The notes: a model not told the origin generated them from the letters alone. 64,000 nt of DNA from Niastella sp. OAS944 (GCA_024809215.1 JANUBW010000002.1:806001-870000); one strand, 5' to 3'. Positions 1 to 9,155 are shown, numbered from the stretch's first letter. Translations and numbers: made by a program.

Positions 1-1594
1 CATAAATAATATCCGATAAGATAGGCGCAGTATGGTTCCAGCCCGGGTTGTTGTGCAGGAACTTCACACTCTCGGGATAGCCTTCCATTGAGTCGATCAA
101 ACTTTTCAGCAGGTCGTGCTCATTCTTTTTGGCATCCAGTTTTCTGCCCTCTTCGGCCAACTGCTGGCGTAAGCCTTCCAGTTCGCGTTGTGATATTAAG
201 ATCTGTTCTTTTGTTCTTTCCTGATGTTCCTGCAATTGTACCAGGTCTCTTTGTCTTTTTTCCAGGTCCTGCTCCTTCACCATCTTTTCCTCTTCCAGCT
301 GTTTCATTTGGCTGTAGCGGGCTTCGCGTTCTTCTTCTATCTGGTTAATGGCTTTTTGCACGTTTTGGATAGAAGTATCGGCAACGGCCACTTTCTTTTC
401 TGCTTCAAACTGGTTGCGTTGCAGGCTCAGGTTCTCGGCACGCAGGCGATCAACATTACCACGCATTTCATCAAACACCGAACGTTTGGTTTCAACGGCT
501 TCTTTATGCTCTTCCACCATTTGCTCCAAACCTTCGAGTTTGCCCTGCTCCTGTTCTACCTGTGTGCGGGTATGCTCAATACTATCTTCAATCGACTTCA
601 GCGTTCCTTCACTTTTGTTCAGGAATTCAGTTAAACTGGTTTCCTTTTCTTTCAGGAAGTTAAGGCGTTGCGAAGCCAGGTTCTTTTCATTTTCTTTTGT
701 ACGCAGGGTTTGCAACAGGTCGTTAAACTCGTGTTGCATACTTTGCAGGGCGCGTTCTTTTTCAATGAACCCTACTTTTTCCTGCTCAATGATGGCTTCG
801 CCGTTGGCCACCTCTGCATCGAGACGGATCTTTTTATCGGTCTCAACTTCAGACTGGCTGGTAAGCTCGCGGTACGTAAGGTTAAAGCCTTCGAGGGCCG
901 CTTTGGCCAGCTCTATGCTCAGCTCACGGTACTCTTTCTTTATTTCGTAGTATTTCTCTGCTTTTTTAGCCTGGTTCTCAAGCGTTTTTAACTGGTTGTT
1001 TATTTCAAACAACAAGTCCTCGATACGGGCAAGGTCCTGCTCGGTAGCATCGAGTTTTTGCTTGGCTTCCTTTTTACGGGTTTTATAGATGGTTATACCG
1101 GCTGCCTGTTCCAACATGCGGCGGCGGCTGTTCTCTTTGTCTTTAATGATCTCGTCAACCATCCCCAGCTCAATGATGGCGTAGCTGTCGGTGCTCACCC
1201 CGGTATCCATGAACAGGTTCTGGATGTCGCGCAAACGGCATTGAACATCGTTCAGGCGATATTCACTTTCCCCGCTTTTGTAGAATTTACGGGTTACGGT
1301 GATGGTGCTGAACTCGGTGGGTAACAGGTTGCGGGTGTTTTCGAAAGTAAGGCTTACTTCGGCCAGGCCGCTCGCAGAACGGGTTTTTGAACCGTTGAAA
1401 ACCAGGCTCTCGAGGTTTTCACTGCGGAGGTGGCTGATCTTTTGCTCTCCGATCACCCAGCGGATGCTGTCGATAATATTACTCTTTCCACATCCGTTGG
1501 GACCAATAACGCCAGTTATACCCTCATCGAAATGAAGAACAGTTTTATCGGCAAAACTCTTGAACCCTTTGATTTCTAAGCTTTTTAAGCGCAC
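1..1594 (-). CDS. smc: Chromosome segregation ATPase SMC, N-terminal part (runs off left edge)
   Basis: This is the amino-terminal 531 residues of SMC, which dimerises through a hinge and compacts and segregates chromosomes together with ScpA/ScpB. The Walker A motif GPNGCGKS lies at residues 31-38, followed by the FKSFADKT-type N-terminal strand region, the ATPase head up to about residue 165, then a long Glu/Lys/Gln-rich coiled coil. The last residues seen (GYPESVKFLHNN) look like the beginning of the hinge. The start is a GTG at 1592-1594; a stop lies a few codons upstream in frame and no ATG fits. The C-terminal coiled coil and signature motif lie outside the window. The family assignment is secure. 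Confidence 0.95.
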   Translation of the reverse strand, partial: MRLKSLEIKGFKSFADKTVLHFDEGITGVIGPNGCGKSNIIDSIRWVIGEQKISHLRSENLESLVFNGSKTRSASGLAEVSLTFENTRNLLPTEFSTITVTRKFYKSGESEYRLNDVQCRLRDIQNLFMDTGVSTDSYAIIELGMVDEIIKDKENSRRRMLEQAAGITIYKTRKKEAKQKLDATEQDLARIEDLLFEINNQLKTLENQAKKAEKYYEIKKEYRELSIELAKAALEGFNLTYRELTSQSEVETDKKIRLDAEVANGEAIIEQEKVGFIEKERALQSMQHEFNDLLQTLRTKENEKNLASQRLNFLKEKETSLTEFLNKSEGTLKSIEDSIEHTRTQVEQEQGKLEGLEQMVEEHKEAVETKRSVFDEMRGNVDRLRAENLSLQRNQFEAEKKVAVADTSIQNVQKAINQIEEEREARYSQMKQLEEEKMVKEQDLEKRQRDLVQLQEHQERTKEQILISQRELEGLRQQLAEEGRKLDAKKNEHDLLKSLIDSMEGYPESVKFLHNNPGWNHTAPILSDIIY

Positions 1595-1872
1595 TTGATC
1601 TATTTTATTTTAGAAGACGACAAAAGTAACAAATAGCGATACAAAATAGTGCCGCTTCTACTAATCAACCTCAAAAGTTGTGCACTTTTGTGGGATAAGT
1701 ACTGTTAACTGGTGTTTATAAATGTTAATATCTTGTGAGTAACCCCGCGAAAATGGGGTGATTTATTCAATAAACAAGCGGGTTGCAGATATATATTATT
1801 AATGTGAATTAAATTGAGTACCAATTTGGTGGAATTAGTGACCTTTCGGCCCATTTATGCACAATTTCTCCA

Positions 1873-1902
1873 TTGTTACCTCGCCATTCTGCCTTAACTT
1901 TC
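1873..1902 (+). promoter_or_regulatory. Bacteroidota-type promoter for the ABM-fold gene
   Basis: A TTG at 1873-1875 is followed after exactly 19 bases by TAACTTTC (1895-1902). This matches the Bacteroidota consensus TTG-N19-TAnnTTTG except for the last base, and it lies about 45 bp before the ATG at 1949. The rest of the 354-bp gap 1595-1948 is AT-rich and shows no other clear element. Confidence 0.45.
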
Positions 1903-1948
1903 TGAAAGCTGAACACTACATTACAATCAATAACCAATCCCATTTACT

Positions 1949-2269
1949 ATGATCACCAGAAACTGGACAGGTGTTATTAAACCTGAGCGTGCTGATGATT
2001 ACCTCGCTCACCTGCAAAACGACACCTTAAAAAAATTATCTGCTATCAAAGGATTTGTGAATGCGTCGATCTTTAAACGGGTAGTTACCGATGGCGTTGA
2101 GTTTTTGGTAGTTACCTATTGGGATACCATGGATGCCATTAAACAGTTTGCCGGCGAATCGGCAGATATTGCCGTAGTGCCCCAGGTTGCCCAGGAGATG
2201 ATGGTCAGGTATGACCCGGTTGTGAGGCATTATGAGGAAGTGATAAATTTAGTACCTGCGGAGAGTTAA
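1949..2269 (+). CDS. Antibiotic biosynthesis monooxygenase (ABM)-fold small protein
   Basis: This 106-residue cytosolic protein has no signal peptide and looks like a dimeric alpha/beta barrel (ABM/EthD-like) domain. The pattern is MITRNW-strand, a helix ending at ADDYLAHLQ, the segment GFVNASIFKR, then EFLVVTYWDTMDAIKQFAG. That 'W-D-x-x-A-x-x-F' segment is typical of ABM proteins, which include small oxygenases and heme-degrading enzymes. No catalytic residues can be assigned, so the substrate is unknown. It stands alone, with its own promoter candidate upstream; the neighbour at 2468 starts 200 bp away. The stop codon borders a word-repeat element. Confidence 0.7.
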   Translation: MITRNWTGVIKPERADDYLAHLQNDTLKKLSAIKGFVNASIFKRVVTDGVEFLVVTYWDTMDAIKQFAGESADIAVVPQVAQEMMVRYDPVVRHYEEVINLVPAES

Positions 2270-2274
2270 GTTCT

Positions 2275-2390
2275 TAGTTCACAGGCGGCCTAGTTGTTCA
2301 GTTATTCAGTTTTTGAGTTGCTGACTAAATGCAGGCCAACTGGCGGTGCAGGCGTGCATTCACAATTGACCATTCACCATTGACCTCTTT
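2275..2390. repeat. Word-repeat intergenic element (GTTCAGTTATTCAG family)
   Basis: Directly after the stop of the preceding gene come repeated words of the type GTTCTTAGTTC / GTTGTTCAGTTATTCAG. A G+C-richer middle follows (GCAGGCCAACTGGCGGTGCAGG), then a second word set, ATTGACCATTCACCATTGACC. The two arms are not mutually complementary here, unlike most other members. The same GTT-CAG words recur at 40035-40128. Confidence 0.6.
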
Positions 2391-2467
2391 AACACTATAT
2401 TATACCCTTACAACACAACCAATATAGGTACGTTATAGTCTAACCAATAGACAATTATATATTACAC

Positions 2468-2917
2468 ATGCATCAGCAAAAAAACACCGTACCCCTTAAA
2501 CAAATAGTATTTCTACTGTTAATAACAGCAGCTGGTACTGTTGTGCGTGCCCAACAGGTGGATAGTATTTTCTTTCACCTGTACACCGACAGTCTTAAAA
2601 AAGGCACCCATAATTATATTAATGTGGATGGCAAAATGTCGAACGGGCGCTGGCAGCCATTGACCAATAAGGAAATAGACTTTACCTCCTCCTATGGTAA
2701 ATTCGAAGGCAACAGCCTCATCATTGATACCGCCTTTAAAGGTGAAAAGGTGACCGTAAAGGCAGTTTTGAAAAACAATACGGCCATTTGGAAGGAGGCT
2801 ACCATTTATATTAAGAAAGTGGAGATCGTGGAGCGGCTGCGAACGGTAGATGAGATATTGAACACACCTTCGAACTCATCGCGAAAAAGCAGACGGGGCC
2901 TGGTGTCGGGCCTGTAA
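2468..2917 (+). CDS. Secreted protein of unknown function
   Basis: This 149-residue protein begins with a basic stretch and a hydrophobic segment (about residues 12-27) ending in VRAQQ, a typical signal peptidase I site in this phylum. The mature part is beta-rich (for example YGKFEGNSLIIDTAFKGEKVTVKAVL) and resembles an immunoglobulin-like sandwich, but I do not recognise a family. The C-terminus is basic and Ser-rich (NSSRKSRRG). It is monocistronic, with a terminator hairpin directly after it. The role is unknown. Confidence 0.7.
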   Translation: MHQQKNTVPLKQIVFLLLITAAGTVVRAQQVDSIFFHLYTDSLKKGTHNYINVDGKMSNGRWQPLTNKEIDFTSSYGKFEGNSLIIDTAFKGEKVTVKAVLKNNTAIWKEATIYIKKVEIVERLRTVDEILNTPSNSSRKSRRGLVSGL

Positions 2918-2928
2918 TATAAAAAAGC

Positions 2929-2952
2929 AACCCCGACGTTACCGCCGGGGTT
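2929..2952 (+). terminator. Terminator hairpin after the secreted-protein gene
   Basis: The arms AACCCCG and CGGGGTT enclose ACGTTACCGC, with an A-run on the left side and TTCTTTAT on the right. It lies between two convergent genes and probably serves both directions. Confidence 0.7.
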
Positions 2953-2990
2953 CTTTATATCGCTTCTTCTTATAATAATTACCAATTAAC

Positions 2991-3665
2991 TTATTTGGCG
3001 GCAGCCAGTTCAGAACGCATTTTTTTAGCGTCTTCGAGGAACTTAGCCAAACCGATATCGGTCAATGGGTGTTTCAACAGACCCAGAATTGGTTCCAGTG
3101 GTGAAGTAATTACATCGGAACCAGCTTCAGCGCATTTTACAATGTGTAAAGGATTGCGGATAGAAGCAGACAGGATCTCAGTTTTATAACCCTGAATAGC
3201 ATAGATCTGAGCGATCTGTTTGATGAGCTCAAGACCATCCCAGTTGCTATCGTCGATACGGCCAATGAATGGAGAAACATATGCAGCACCAGCTTTAGCG
3301 GCCAAAATTGCCTGACCTGCAGAGAACACCAGCGTACAGTTTGTTTTAATGCCGTTGTCGGTAAACCATTTCAATGCTTTCACACCATCTTTGATCATAG
3401 GCACTTTTACCACAATGTTTGGGTGAATAGCTGCCAGCTTTTTGCCCTCTTCAACGATCTCATCGAAAGTAGTACCTAATACTTCAGCGCTAACATCGCC
3501 ATCAACCAGTTCACAAATAGTGTGGTAGTGTTTGGCAATAGCGTCTTCACCTTTGATGCCTTCTTTGGCCATAAGTGAAGGGTTGGTAGTAACACCGTCT
3601 AAGATACCAAGGTCGTGAGCTTCTTTAATTTGGGCAAGATTCGCTGTATCAATAAAAAACTTCAT
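2991..3665 (-). CDS. Transaldolase, small Fsa/TalC-type
   Basis: This 224-residue protein belongs to the short transaldolase / fructose-6-phosphate aldolase family, which transfers a dihydroxyacetone unit between sugar phosphates in the non-oxidative pentose phosphate pathway. It starts MKFFIDTAN with the phosphate-site motif GVTTNPSL at about residues 26-33. The Schiff-base lysine sits in IVVKVPM (about residue 85). TNCTLVFSAGQA and the C-terminal helix are also typical. The frame is open 69 bases further upstream, but the ATG at 3663-3665 gives the conserved family start. Cytosolic. Whether transaldolase or Fsa activity dominates cannot be read from the sequence; for this TalC-like form I favour transaldolase. 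Confidence 0.93.
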   Translation of the reverse strand: MKFFIDTANLAQIKEAHDLGILDGVTTNPSLMAKEGIKGEDAIAKHYHTICELVDGDVSAEVLGTTFDEIVEEGKKLAAIHPNIVVKVPMIKDGVKALKWFTDNGIKTNCTLVFSAGQAILAAKAGAAYVSPFIGRIDDSNWDGLELIKQIAQIYAIQGYKTEILSASIRNPLHIVKCAEAGSDVITSPLEPILGLLKHPLTDIGLAKFLEDAKKMRSELAAAK

Positions 3666-3870
3666 GATTATTTTAGATTTAAAATTGCAAGAATGCTTAA
3701 GGGATATTGTTTTTTTATAAAATGAACATTGCAAATCTACGAATTTGCGTTGTTTTAAACTTAAATGATAATGTAATGATTGTGTGAGCTTGTACTTTTC
3801 AGGGAAGAAATATCTTCTAGAGCATGCAGTTTGTTAGGAGCCATGTAGATATAAGAAACAGAAAGCTCCA

Positions 3871-3985
3871 AAAAAAGAAAAAAAGGCAGGCGATTTACAT
3901 CGCACCGCTACAACCACCTACCCTTGCTGCCTTCCGGCCCTGGGGGGGTTCAGCGGGAGCTGGTCGTGTAAGACCTGCCGGGTGC
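3871..3985 (-). ncRNA. ffs: Small bacterial signal recognition particle RNA (4.5S type)
   Basis: On the minus strand this region contains the invariant SRP helix 8 core: GGGCCGGAAGGCAGC with its GGAA tetraloop, followed by AAGGGTAGGT. The terminal stem is formed by GGCAGG (3974-3979) and CCTGCC (3885-3890), giving an RNA of about 95-100 nt. A minus-strand T-run (3871-3884) directly follows and acts as terminator. This RNA binds Ffh in the signal recognition particle for co-translational membrane targeting. An open frame that crosses it is spurious. Confidence 0.93.
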
Positions 3986-4054
3986 AAATGTAGGAAAATA
4001 TTGAATATCACAAATAGAATATTAAAACTCAATAGGAAACTTTTTCAATTGGCA

Positions 4055-4195
4055 AGGAAAACAATTGGCAATTGGCAATTGGCGAGGGATTCTGAATTTC
4101 GAACAGTATAATTATTTGCAATTTCCCGTATTGCTTATTGCCTATTGCTAATTGTCTATTGCTCATTGCCCATTGCTTATTGCCTACTGACCAAT
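4055..4195. repeat. Word-repeat element (CAATTGGC family) at the 3' end of the plug-protein gene
   Basis: The left arm repeats CAATTGG three times. The centre is GATTCTGAATTTCGAACAG. The right arm repeats TATTGCTTATTGCC-like words, partly complementary to the left. The stop codon of the minus-strand gene (4184) lies inside the right arm. The same word family occurs at 30225-30335 and 32108-32197. Confidence 0.7.
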
Positions 4196-5476
4196 TCCTT
4201 TTCTACCAGTAAGTGAACTTATGTGTGTAACGCCTACCAGTTCATCGGCACGGCCGGCCAGTGCTTTGTAATACACAAGTATCATGTAATCGTTCTCGGT
4301 ATCCCAAAAGTTGCCTTCGGTGCTTTCGTAAGAAGCGGCCCGTTTGGCATCGCCCTGATCAATGGTCACATAATTATAGTTATAGTAACCCTGTTTTAAG
4401 AAAAGCGTTCTTTCATACACCCGGGTATCATTGTTGAAAACCATTTTGGCGCTGTCGTTAAGATTATAATCATTAAGGCGCCCAATTAAAAACAGGTCTT
4501 TATTGGCAAAAGGCACATTGTCGGGTGGTATATAAGTAAAGTGAACCGTTGCATAATCGGTTTGCCAGTATGGGTTGATGCTTTCAGTGGTTTCAATGGT
4601 ATTCATTCCATTAATATCGCGGTAATAAACAAAGCGCTGCTGACTGCGATCAATATCGGGTTTTACAAAGATCTCGGTTGAGTTTCTATTATAATTAACC
4701 TTTGCTACGCGGTCGCTCTGCAATCTGAAGCTACGCAAGTCGAGCCAGCGCCACTCTTTTCCACCCGGCATAACGATCTGCTCTTCGGTATTGAAGTCGA
4801 GCTTTTTACCTGAGAAAAATGTAGGCCGAACGTTTATAAGTGCGTTATCCCAGCGGTTGTTTTGCAGTATCACTACTTTTATCTGTTGCAGATGGTTCAT
4901 AACCTGTAAGCGGTCGCTTAGTAAAACCTGGAAAGGTATTTTTTGCCAGGTACGAAAGATCTCGCCATTGAATGGTTGTTGTATTTGGGCGGTTATGGTG
5001 GCCTGGTTTTCCACTACCAAAAAGCGTTTGGTAAATGCCACCTTTGAAGTATCGCCATTCAAAAATACTTTTAAGATATAATTGCCCGAGCGTGAAGGTG
5101 CGCAGTTATTATCTGGCACTACCGCCGAGTAGTGGGTGTAACGGGTAAACGCAACGGAAGAAATACGATAGGTATTTATACGCTGGTAAGAAAAGCCCTT
5201 TATAAAATCAAAGCTGCTTAACAATGCAGGCGTCCAGTCGGCATTACACAACTGGAATGTATAGGAGTAATTTTTAACATTACCATCGAGGTCGTCAAAA
5301 TGCAGCTCCAGCCTTTCTGAGCCACCCAGGTTCAGTACAGGATAGCCTATCTGATTACCCGAGGGGAATAACTGAGCTGTTTTGATATTGGGATAATAGG
5401 TGGCTTCGATCAGTTGCCCTTTACCTGCCAGTGAACATGCCAGGAAGGTGGTTAATAGTATGAGAATATTTTTCAT
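4184..5476 (-). CDS. DUF5103 family protein, type IX secretion plug-like
   Basis: This 430-residue exported protein starts MKNILILL with a signal peptide ending around LAGKGQ. The frame stays open about 100 bases upstream, but that part is repeat DNA. The body carries typical DUF5103 features: FPSGNQIGYPVLNLG, a segment on cognate order LELHFDDLDG, the YTFQLCNADW segment, and C-terminal beta-rich domains with GYYNYNYVT. In Bacteroidota this family includes the Plug protein that seals the periplasmic/extracellular gate of the SprA translocon of the type IX secretion system. A periplasmic or outer-membrane location is expected. No other T9SS core gene is adjacent, so the function is by family only. 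Confidence 0.82.
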   Translation of the reverse strand: MKNILILLTTFLACSLAGKGQLIEATYYPNIKTAQLFPSGNQIGYPVLNLGGSERLELHFDDLDGNVKNYSYTFQLCNADWTPALLSSFDFIKGFSYQRINTYRISSVAFTRYTHYSAVVPDNNCAPSRSGNYILKVFLNGDTSKVAFTKRFLVVENQATITAQIQQPFNGEIFRTWQKIPFQVLLSDRLQVMNHLQQIKVVILQNNRWDNALINVRPTFFSGKKLDFNTEEQIVMPGGKEWRWLDLRSFRLQSDRVAKVNYNRNSTEIFVKPDIDRSQQRFVYYRDINGMNTIETTESINPYWQTDYATVHFTYIPPDNVPFANKDLFLIGRLNDYNLNDSAKMVFNNDTRVYERTLFLKQGYYNYNYVTIDQGDAKRAASYESTEGNFWDTENDYMILVYYKALAGRADELVGVTHISSLTGRKGIGQ

Positions 5477-5479
5477 GAT

Positions 5480-5805
5480 ATGCTTTAAAATTCCAAATCT
5501 CAAATCACAAGATCCAAAGAAAAGAACCAAATCACAAATCTCAAGATCCCAAAGGCTCCAAACCCAAATTACAAGAACCAAAGAAAAACACCAAATATAA
5601 GGCCGGGTGGTTATCCGCTGCGGGATTTGGGATTAAATTGACATTTGAATTTTGCGATTTGGAATTTATTTGGTTCTTGGCGCTTGGGATTTGGGTTTTA
5701 TTTTTTTGGGTCTTGGAGCTTGTAATTTGGAATTTCTTTAGGGTCCTGAAGCTTGCGATTTGGAATTTATTTGGAGCTTGTAATTTGTGATTTGAGATTT
5801 AATAG
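5480..5805. repeat. Large word-repeat inverted element between divergent genes
   Basis: The left arm (about 5485-5600) is built of words like CAAATCTCAAATCACAAG and CCAAAGAAAAGAACC. The right arm (about 5625-5805) is built of the complementary words (GGATTTGGG, CTTGGAGCTTGTAATTTGG, ending TTGTGATTTGAGATTT). A G+C-rich centre, GGCCGGGTGGTTATCCGCTGC, separates them. It is the longest member of the family in the window and one of only two between divergent gene starts. No promoter could be read in it. Confidence 0.75.
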
Positions 5806-5837
5806 CGTTATTTGGGTGAACTAAAAATAGTGCCGGT

Positions 5838-7067
5838 TTGAATATTGCCGCCTTTATAGCACGCAGAATTGCGTTCAATCAGCAAAAATCGTTTTCCCGT
5901 TTTGTTATCAGGTTATCCATTGGAGCAACTGTTATCAGCGTAATGGTAATGATACTTACGTTAACCTTTGCCAGCGGGTTTCAAAAAACGATCAGTGAAA
6001 AGGTTTTTAGTTTCTGGGGACATATCCGTATTCAAAGTTATTATAGTGCCCGTGTGGCCATTGCTGAAGAGGTGCCCATCCATCGCAGCGATTCGGTTAC
6101 CAATTTGAAGAAATTATACCCGGCCATAAAAACGGTACAGGCCTTTGCCACCAAGAACGCCATTCTAAAAACAGCTGAAACCATAGAAGGCGTAATGTTT
6201 AAAGGAGTTGAACAGGATTATGATTTCAGCAACCTGAATAAATTTAAGGTAGATGGCCGCTGGATAAAATATACCGATAGCGGTTACAGTAATGAGATCA
6301 TGCTATCGGCCTATACCGCCAACCTGTTAAAGTTAAAAACAAACGATCAGCTGCTGATCTATTTTATTCAACCAGGCGCCGCCCCCCGCCCCCGCAAGCT
6401 TACCGTAGCCGGTATTTTTAAAACGGGTATTGAAGATTATGACAAGCTGATAGCCATTGGCGACCTGAAGCTGATTCAACGTTTAAACGACTGGACTCCC
6501 GATCAGATCGGCGGGTATGAAATATTCCTGCACGATTATAACCGAATGGATAAGGTAAGCGATGAGATTGTGCCCGACATACCCATCGGTTTACAAAGCA
6601 ATACCATCAAGTATATTTACCCCAGTATATTCGACTGGCTGGCGCTGCAAAACAAAACCATCTTTATTGTGCTGGCCATTATGACCGGTATAGCTATCCT
6701 GAATTTAATTACCTGTTTATTGATATTGGTGCTGGAGCGTACGCGCATGATTGGTATGTTGAAAGCGCTGGGTGCGCGTAACCGTACAGTGCGGGGCGTT
6801 TTTCTTTATCATGGCGCTATTATCACCTTCTTTGGTTTACTGTTGGGAAATATATGCGCCCTGTTAATTGCCTGGCTGCAAAAACAAACCGGCTTTATTA
6901 AATTACCCGAAGACGCTTACTATATTTCTGAAGCCGCCGTTGATATCATTTGGTGGCAAATAGCAGCAGTAAACATAGTTACATTCATTATTTGCTTTCT
7001 TGTATTATTGATACCTACTATTATTATTAAAAGAGTACAGCCTATTAAAGCGATTCAGTTTAGATAA
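5838..7067 (+). CDS. LolC/LolE-type ABC permease (FtsX/MacB superfamily)
   Basis: This 409-residue inner-membrane protein has the lipoprotein-releasing permease architecture. A first membrane segment lies at about residues 26-48 after RRIAFNQQKSFSRF, then comes a periplasmic MacB-type core domain, then three membrane segments at about 272-298, 322-346 and 370-396. The cytoplasmic ERTRMIGMLKALGARN motif of FtsX-family permeases couples to the ATPase. In Lol systems it extracts lipoproteins for transfer to LolA. No ATPase gene is adjacent. The start chosen is TTG at 5838, which gives the expected N-terminal helix; no ATG fits. The substrate is inferred from the family. Confidence 0.85.
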   Translation: MNIAAFIARRIAFNQQKSFSRFVIRLSIGATVISVMVMILTLTFASGFQKTISEKVFSFWGHIRIQSYYSARVAIAEEVPIHRSDSVTNLKKLYPAIKTVQAFATKNAILKTAETIEGVMFKGVEQDYDFSNLNKFKVDGRWIKYTDSGYSNEIMLSAYTANLLKLKTNDQLLIYFIQPGAAPRPRKLTVAGIFKTGIEDYDKLIAIGDLKLIQRLNDWTPDQIGGYEIFLHDYNRMDKVSDEIVPDIPIGLQSNTIKYIYPSIFDWLALQNKTIFIVLAIMTGIAILNLITCLLILVLERTRMIGMLKALGARNRTVRGVFLYHGAIITFFGLLLGNICALLIAWLQKQTGFIKLPEDAYYISEAAVDIIWWQIAAVNIVTFIICFLVLLIPTIIIKRVQPIKAIQFR

Positions 7068-7069
7068 TT

Positions 7070-7195
7070 CAGTTACCAGTTACCAGGTGCCGGTTGCCAG
7101 GCCCGAAATTCGATGTGCCCCACTAATTTCAGCGTGCCGCACATAAAGCCCGGTAACCGGAAACCGGTAACTGGTAACGGCAACTAACTAACTAC
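7070..7195. repeat. Word-repeat inverted element (GTTACCAGTTACC family) between convergent genes
   Basis: The left arm CAGTTACCAGTTACCAGG is complementary to the right arm CCGGTAACTGGTAAC, with GGCCCGAAATTCGATG in the spacer. The last codons and TAG stop of the minus-strand gene at 7184 (GTAGTTAGTTAG) form part of the repeat word. Related elements lie at 35965-36080 and 46278-46495. Confidence 0.75.
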
Positions 7196-9106
7196 TGCTT
7201 CTTCCCCATACATCTGATCTTTAAACTTCAAAGAAGGCGATGGTATAAACTCACCCAACCCTAACTGATTCCATTTGGCATCAACTGAAGCGATGGTTTT
7301 ATCATCGGCTACAATAATGTTTGGCCAGTCGCGGTGAAAATCGTCGAGGGCGGCCGTTTTAATAGTACCATCGAAACCCATACAGGCCCAGGTTTTGCCA
7401 GGTATTTGTTTGGCGGGTTGTTGCACCAGTATGCTATCGCGGCGGGGATCGAGGTTATTACAGAAACGCCATAATGCAACCGGCAGGTCGTTGGCATTTA
7501 CAGTATGTTCTACATAGAGCACCATCTTTATTCCTTCAATAACACCGGCAGCACATAATTGCTGATGCAGCTCACGCACATGCCCCTTCCGGTTCTTCTC
7601 AACAGAAATAACCAAACAGGGAATATGAATAGCAGGCAACGCATCATTGATGCCCTTTATTTCGGGAAACTGCTGCATTAAGCCTTGTTTATCGAAGCGG
7701 TTGCTCAGTATCGGAAACGCAAATGAGTCTTCGGTTTCTTCATCAAACTTTTTGGTGCCATCGATGCACATCTTTCCGCCAAAGCCCAGCTTGCTACAGC
7801 TATGATCAAGCACATCCATTGGGCCCGATGCAAGATGTATATCGGTAGCCGGGTTCATATTGGCAAAAACATATTCTGCCAGTTTGGTGTAATCCTGTAT
7901 TTTAACGCCTTCATCGGCCAACACAAGGATCTTATTGAACATCATTTGTCCGGCGCCCCACATGGCATTCATTACTTTTTGTCCCTGGCCGGCATAGTCT
8001 TTTTTGATCTTTGTTATAACCAGGTTATGAAAAACGCCTTCTATAGGCATATCCATATCAACGATCTCGGGCACCATGGTCATTTTTATTGGCGCCAGGA
8101 AAATACGTTCGGTAGCTTTACCCAGCCAGGCATCTTCCTGTGGCGGAATACCTACTATGGTTGCCGGATACACGGCCTCTTTTTTATGGGTAATGGCTGT
8201 AATATGAAAACGGGGGTACCAATCGGGCAATGAATAATAACCGGTATGGTCGCCAAATGGCCCCTCCCAAATCATTTCATCATTGGGGTCTACATAGCCT
8301 TCTATCACAAAATCGGCATCGGCAGGCACTTCTATTTCCGGTTGTGTAATACATTTTACCAGCTCTACTTTTTTCTTACGCAGAAAACCGGCGAGCATGT
8401 ATTCATCCACATTATCGGGCAAGGGAGCAGTGGCTGAATAAGCATATACAGGGTCGCCGCCAAGCGCTACTGCCACCGGCATACGTTTACCCAGCTTTTT
8501 ATATTCGTTAAAATGGCGAGCGCTCACTTTATGTTTGTGCCAGTGCATACCGGTAAGGGTTGGCCCAAACACCTGCATGCGGTACATGCCTACGTTGCGG
8601 GTATTGGTATTAGGGTCTTTTGTATGAATTACCGGCAGCGTCACAAACGGACCGCCATCTTTTGGCCAACAAGTAATAACCGGCAGCTTCGAAATATCGG
8701 GCTGCGCCATTACTACTTCCTGACAGGCGCCGCGGCCGCTTTTTACTTTAGGCATCCAACTGGCAAACTGCGACAGCTTGGGTAATACGCGTAGTTTATC
8801 GAGAATGCTTTCCTTGGGCGAAGCCAGCAGTTTGAACAAATTCTCAATTTCATGGGCCACATCGTCGAGGTGCTCAACACCCAGGGCCAAACACATACGT
8901 TTTTCGCTGCCATAGGCATTCATCAGCACGGGAAAATCGTACCCGGTATTTTCAAACAACAGGGCTTTACCGCCGCCTGCCGTTTTACTTATTCTATCTG
9001 TGATCTCTGCTATTTCCAGCTTGGGGTCTACATAGGATTTGATACGAACCAGTTCACCGGCCTGCTCCAACGTATCGATAAAATGTTGTTGATTTCTAAA
9101 TGACAT
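7184..9106 (-). CDS. UbiD-family decarboxylase, probably menaquinone pathway
   Basis: This 640-residue protein starts MSFRNQQHFIDTLEQAGELVRI, a typical UbiD N-terminus. It carries conserved segments (ENTGYDFPVLMNAYGS; GMYRMQVFGPTLTGMHWHKH; EGPFGDHTGYYS) that bind the prenylated flavin, Mn and K in UbiD enzymes. Members of this length in Bacteroidota are annotated as menaquinone biosynthesis decarboxylases acting on a polycyclic aromatic acid. E. coli UbiD is shorter (about 500 residues). No other men or ubi gene is near. Cytosolic. The reaction type is well supported; the exact substrate is inferred. Confidence 0.88.
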   Translation of the reverse strand: MSFRNQQHFIDTLEQAGELVRIKSYVDPKLEIAEITDRISKTAGGGKALLFENTGYDFPVLMNAYGSEKRMCLALGVEHLDDVAHEIENLFKLLASPKESILDKLRVLPKLSQFASWMPKVKSGRGACQEVVMAQPDISKLPVITCWPKDGGPFVTLPVIHTKDPNTNTRNVGMYRMQVFGPTLTGMHWHKHKVSARHFNEYKKLGKRMPVAVALGGDPVYAYSATAPLPDNVDEYMLAGFLRKKKVELVKCITQPEIEVPADADFVIEGYVDPNDEMIWEGPFGDHTGYYSLPDWYPRFHITAITHKKEAVYPATIVGIPPQEDAWLGKATERIFLAPIKMTMVPEIVDMDMPIEGVFHNLVITKIKKDYAGQGQKVMNAMWGAGQMMFNKILVLADEGVKIQDYTKLAEYVFANMNPATDIHLASGPMDVLDHSCSKLGFGGKMCIDGTKKFDEETEDSFAFPILSNRFDKQGLMQQFPEIKGINDALPAIHIPCLVISVEKNRKGHVRELHQQLCAAGVIEGIKMVLYVEHTVNANDLPVALWRFCNNLDPRRDSILVQQPAKQIPGKTWACMGFDGTIKTAALDDFHRDWPNIIVADDKTIASVDAKWNQLGLGEFIPSPSLKFKDQMYGEEAVVS

Positions 9107-9115
9107 GGGGCAAAA

Positions 9116-9155
9116 GTAAGTTGAAAAGTTGACACGTTAACAAGTTGACAAGGGG
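9116..9155. repeat. Short word-repeat element (GTTGACAAGTTAAC family)
   Basis: Words GTTGAAAAGTTGACACGTTAACAAGTTGACAAG in one orientation, just upstream of the minus-strand gene start at 9106. Related copies: 13349-13398, 29057-29100, 44140-44216, 51904-51962, 55152-55190 and 59655-59692. Confidence 0.6.

Noticed and set aside
3824..4111. Plus-strand open frame of 95 codons
   Set aside because: It runs antisense across the SRP RNA and into a repeat element; the RNA explains the sequence.
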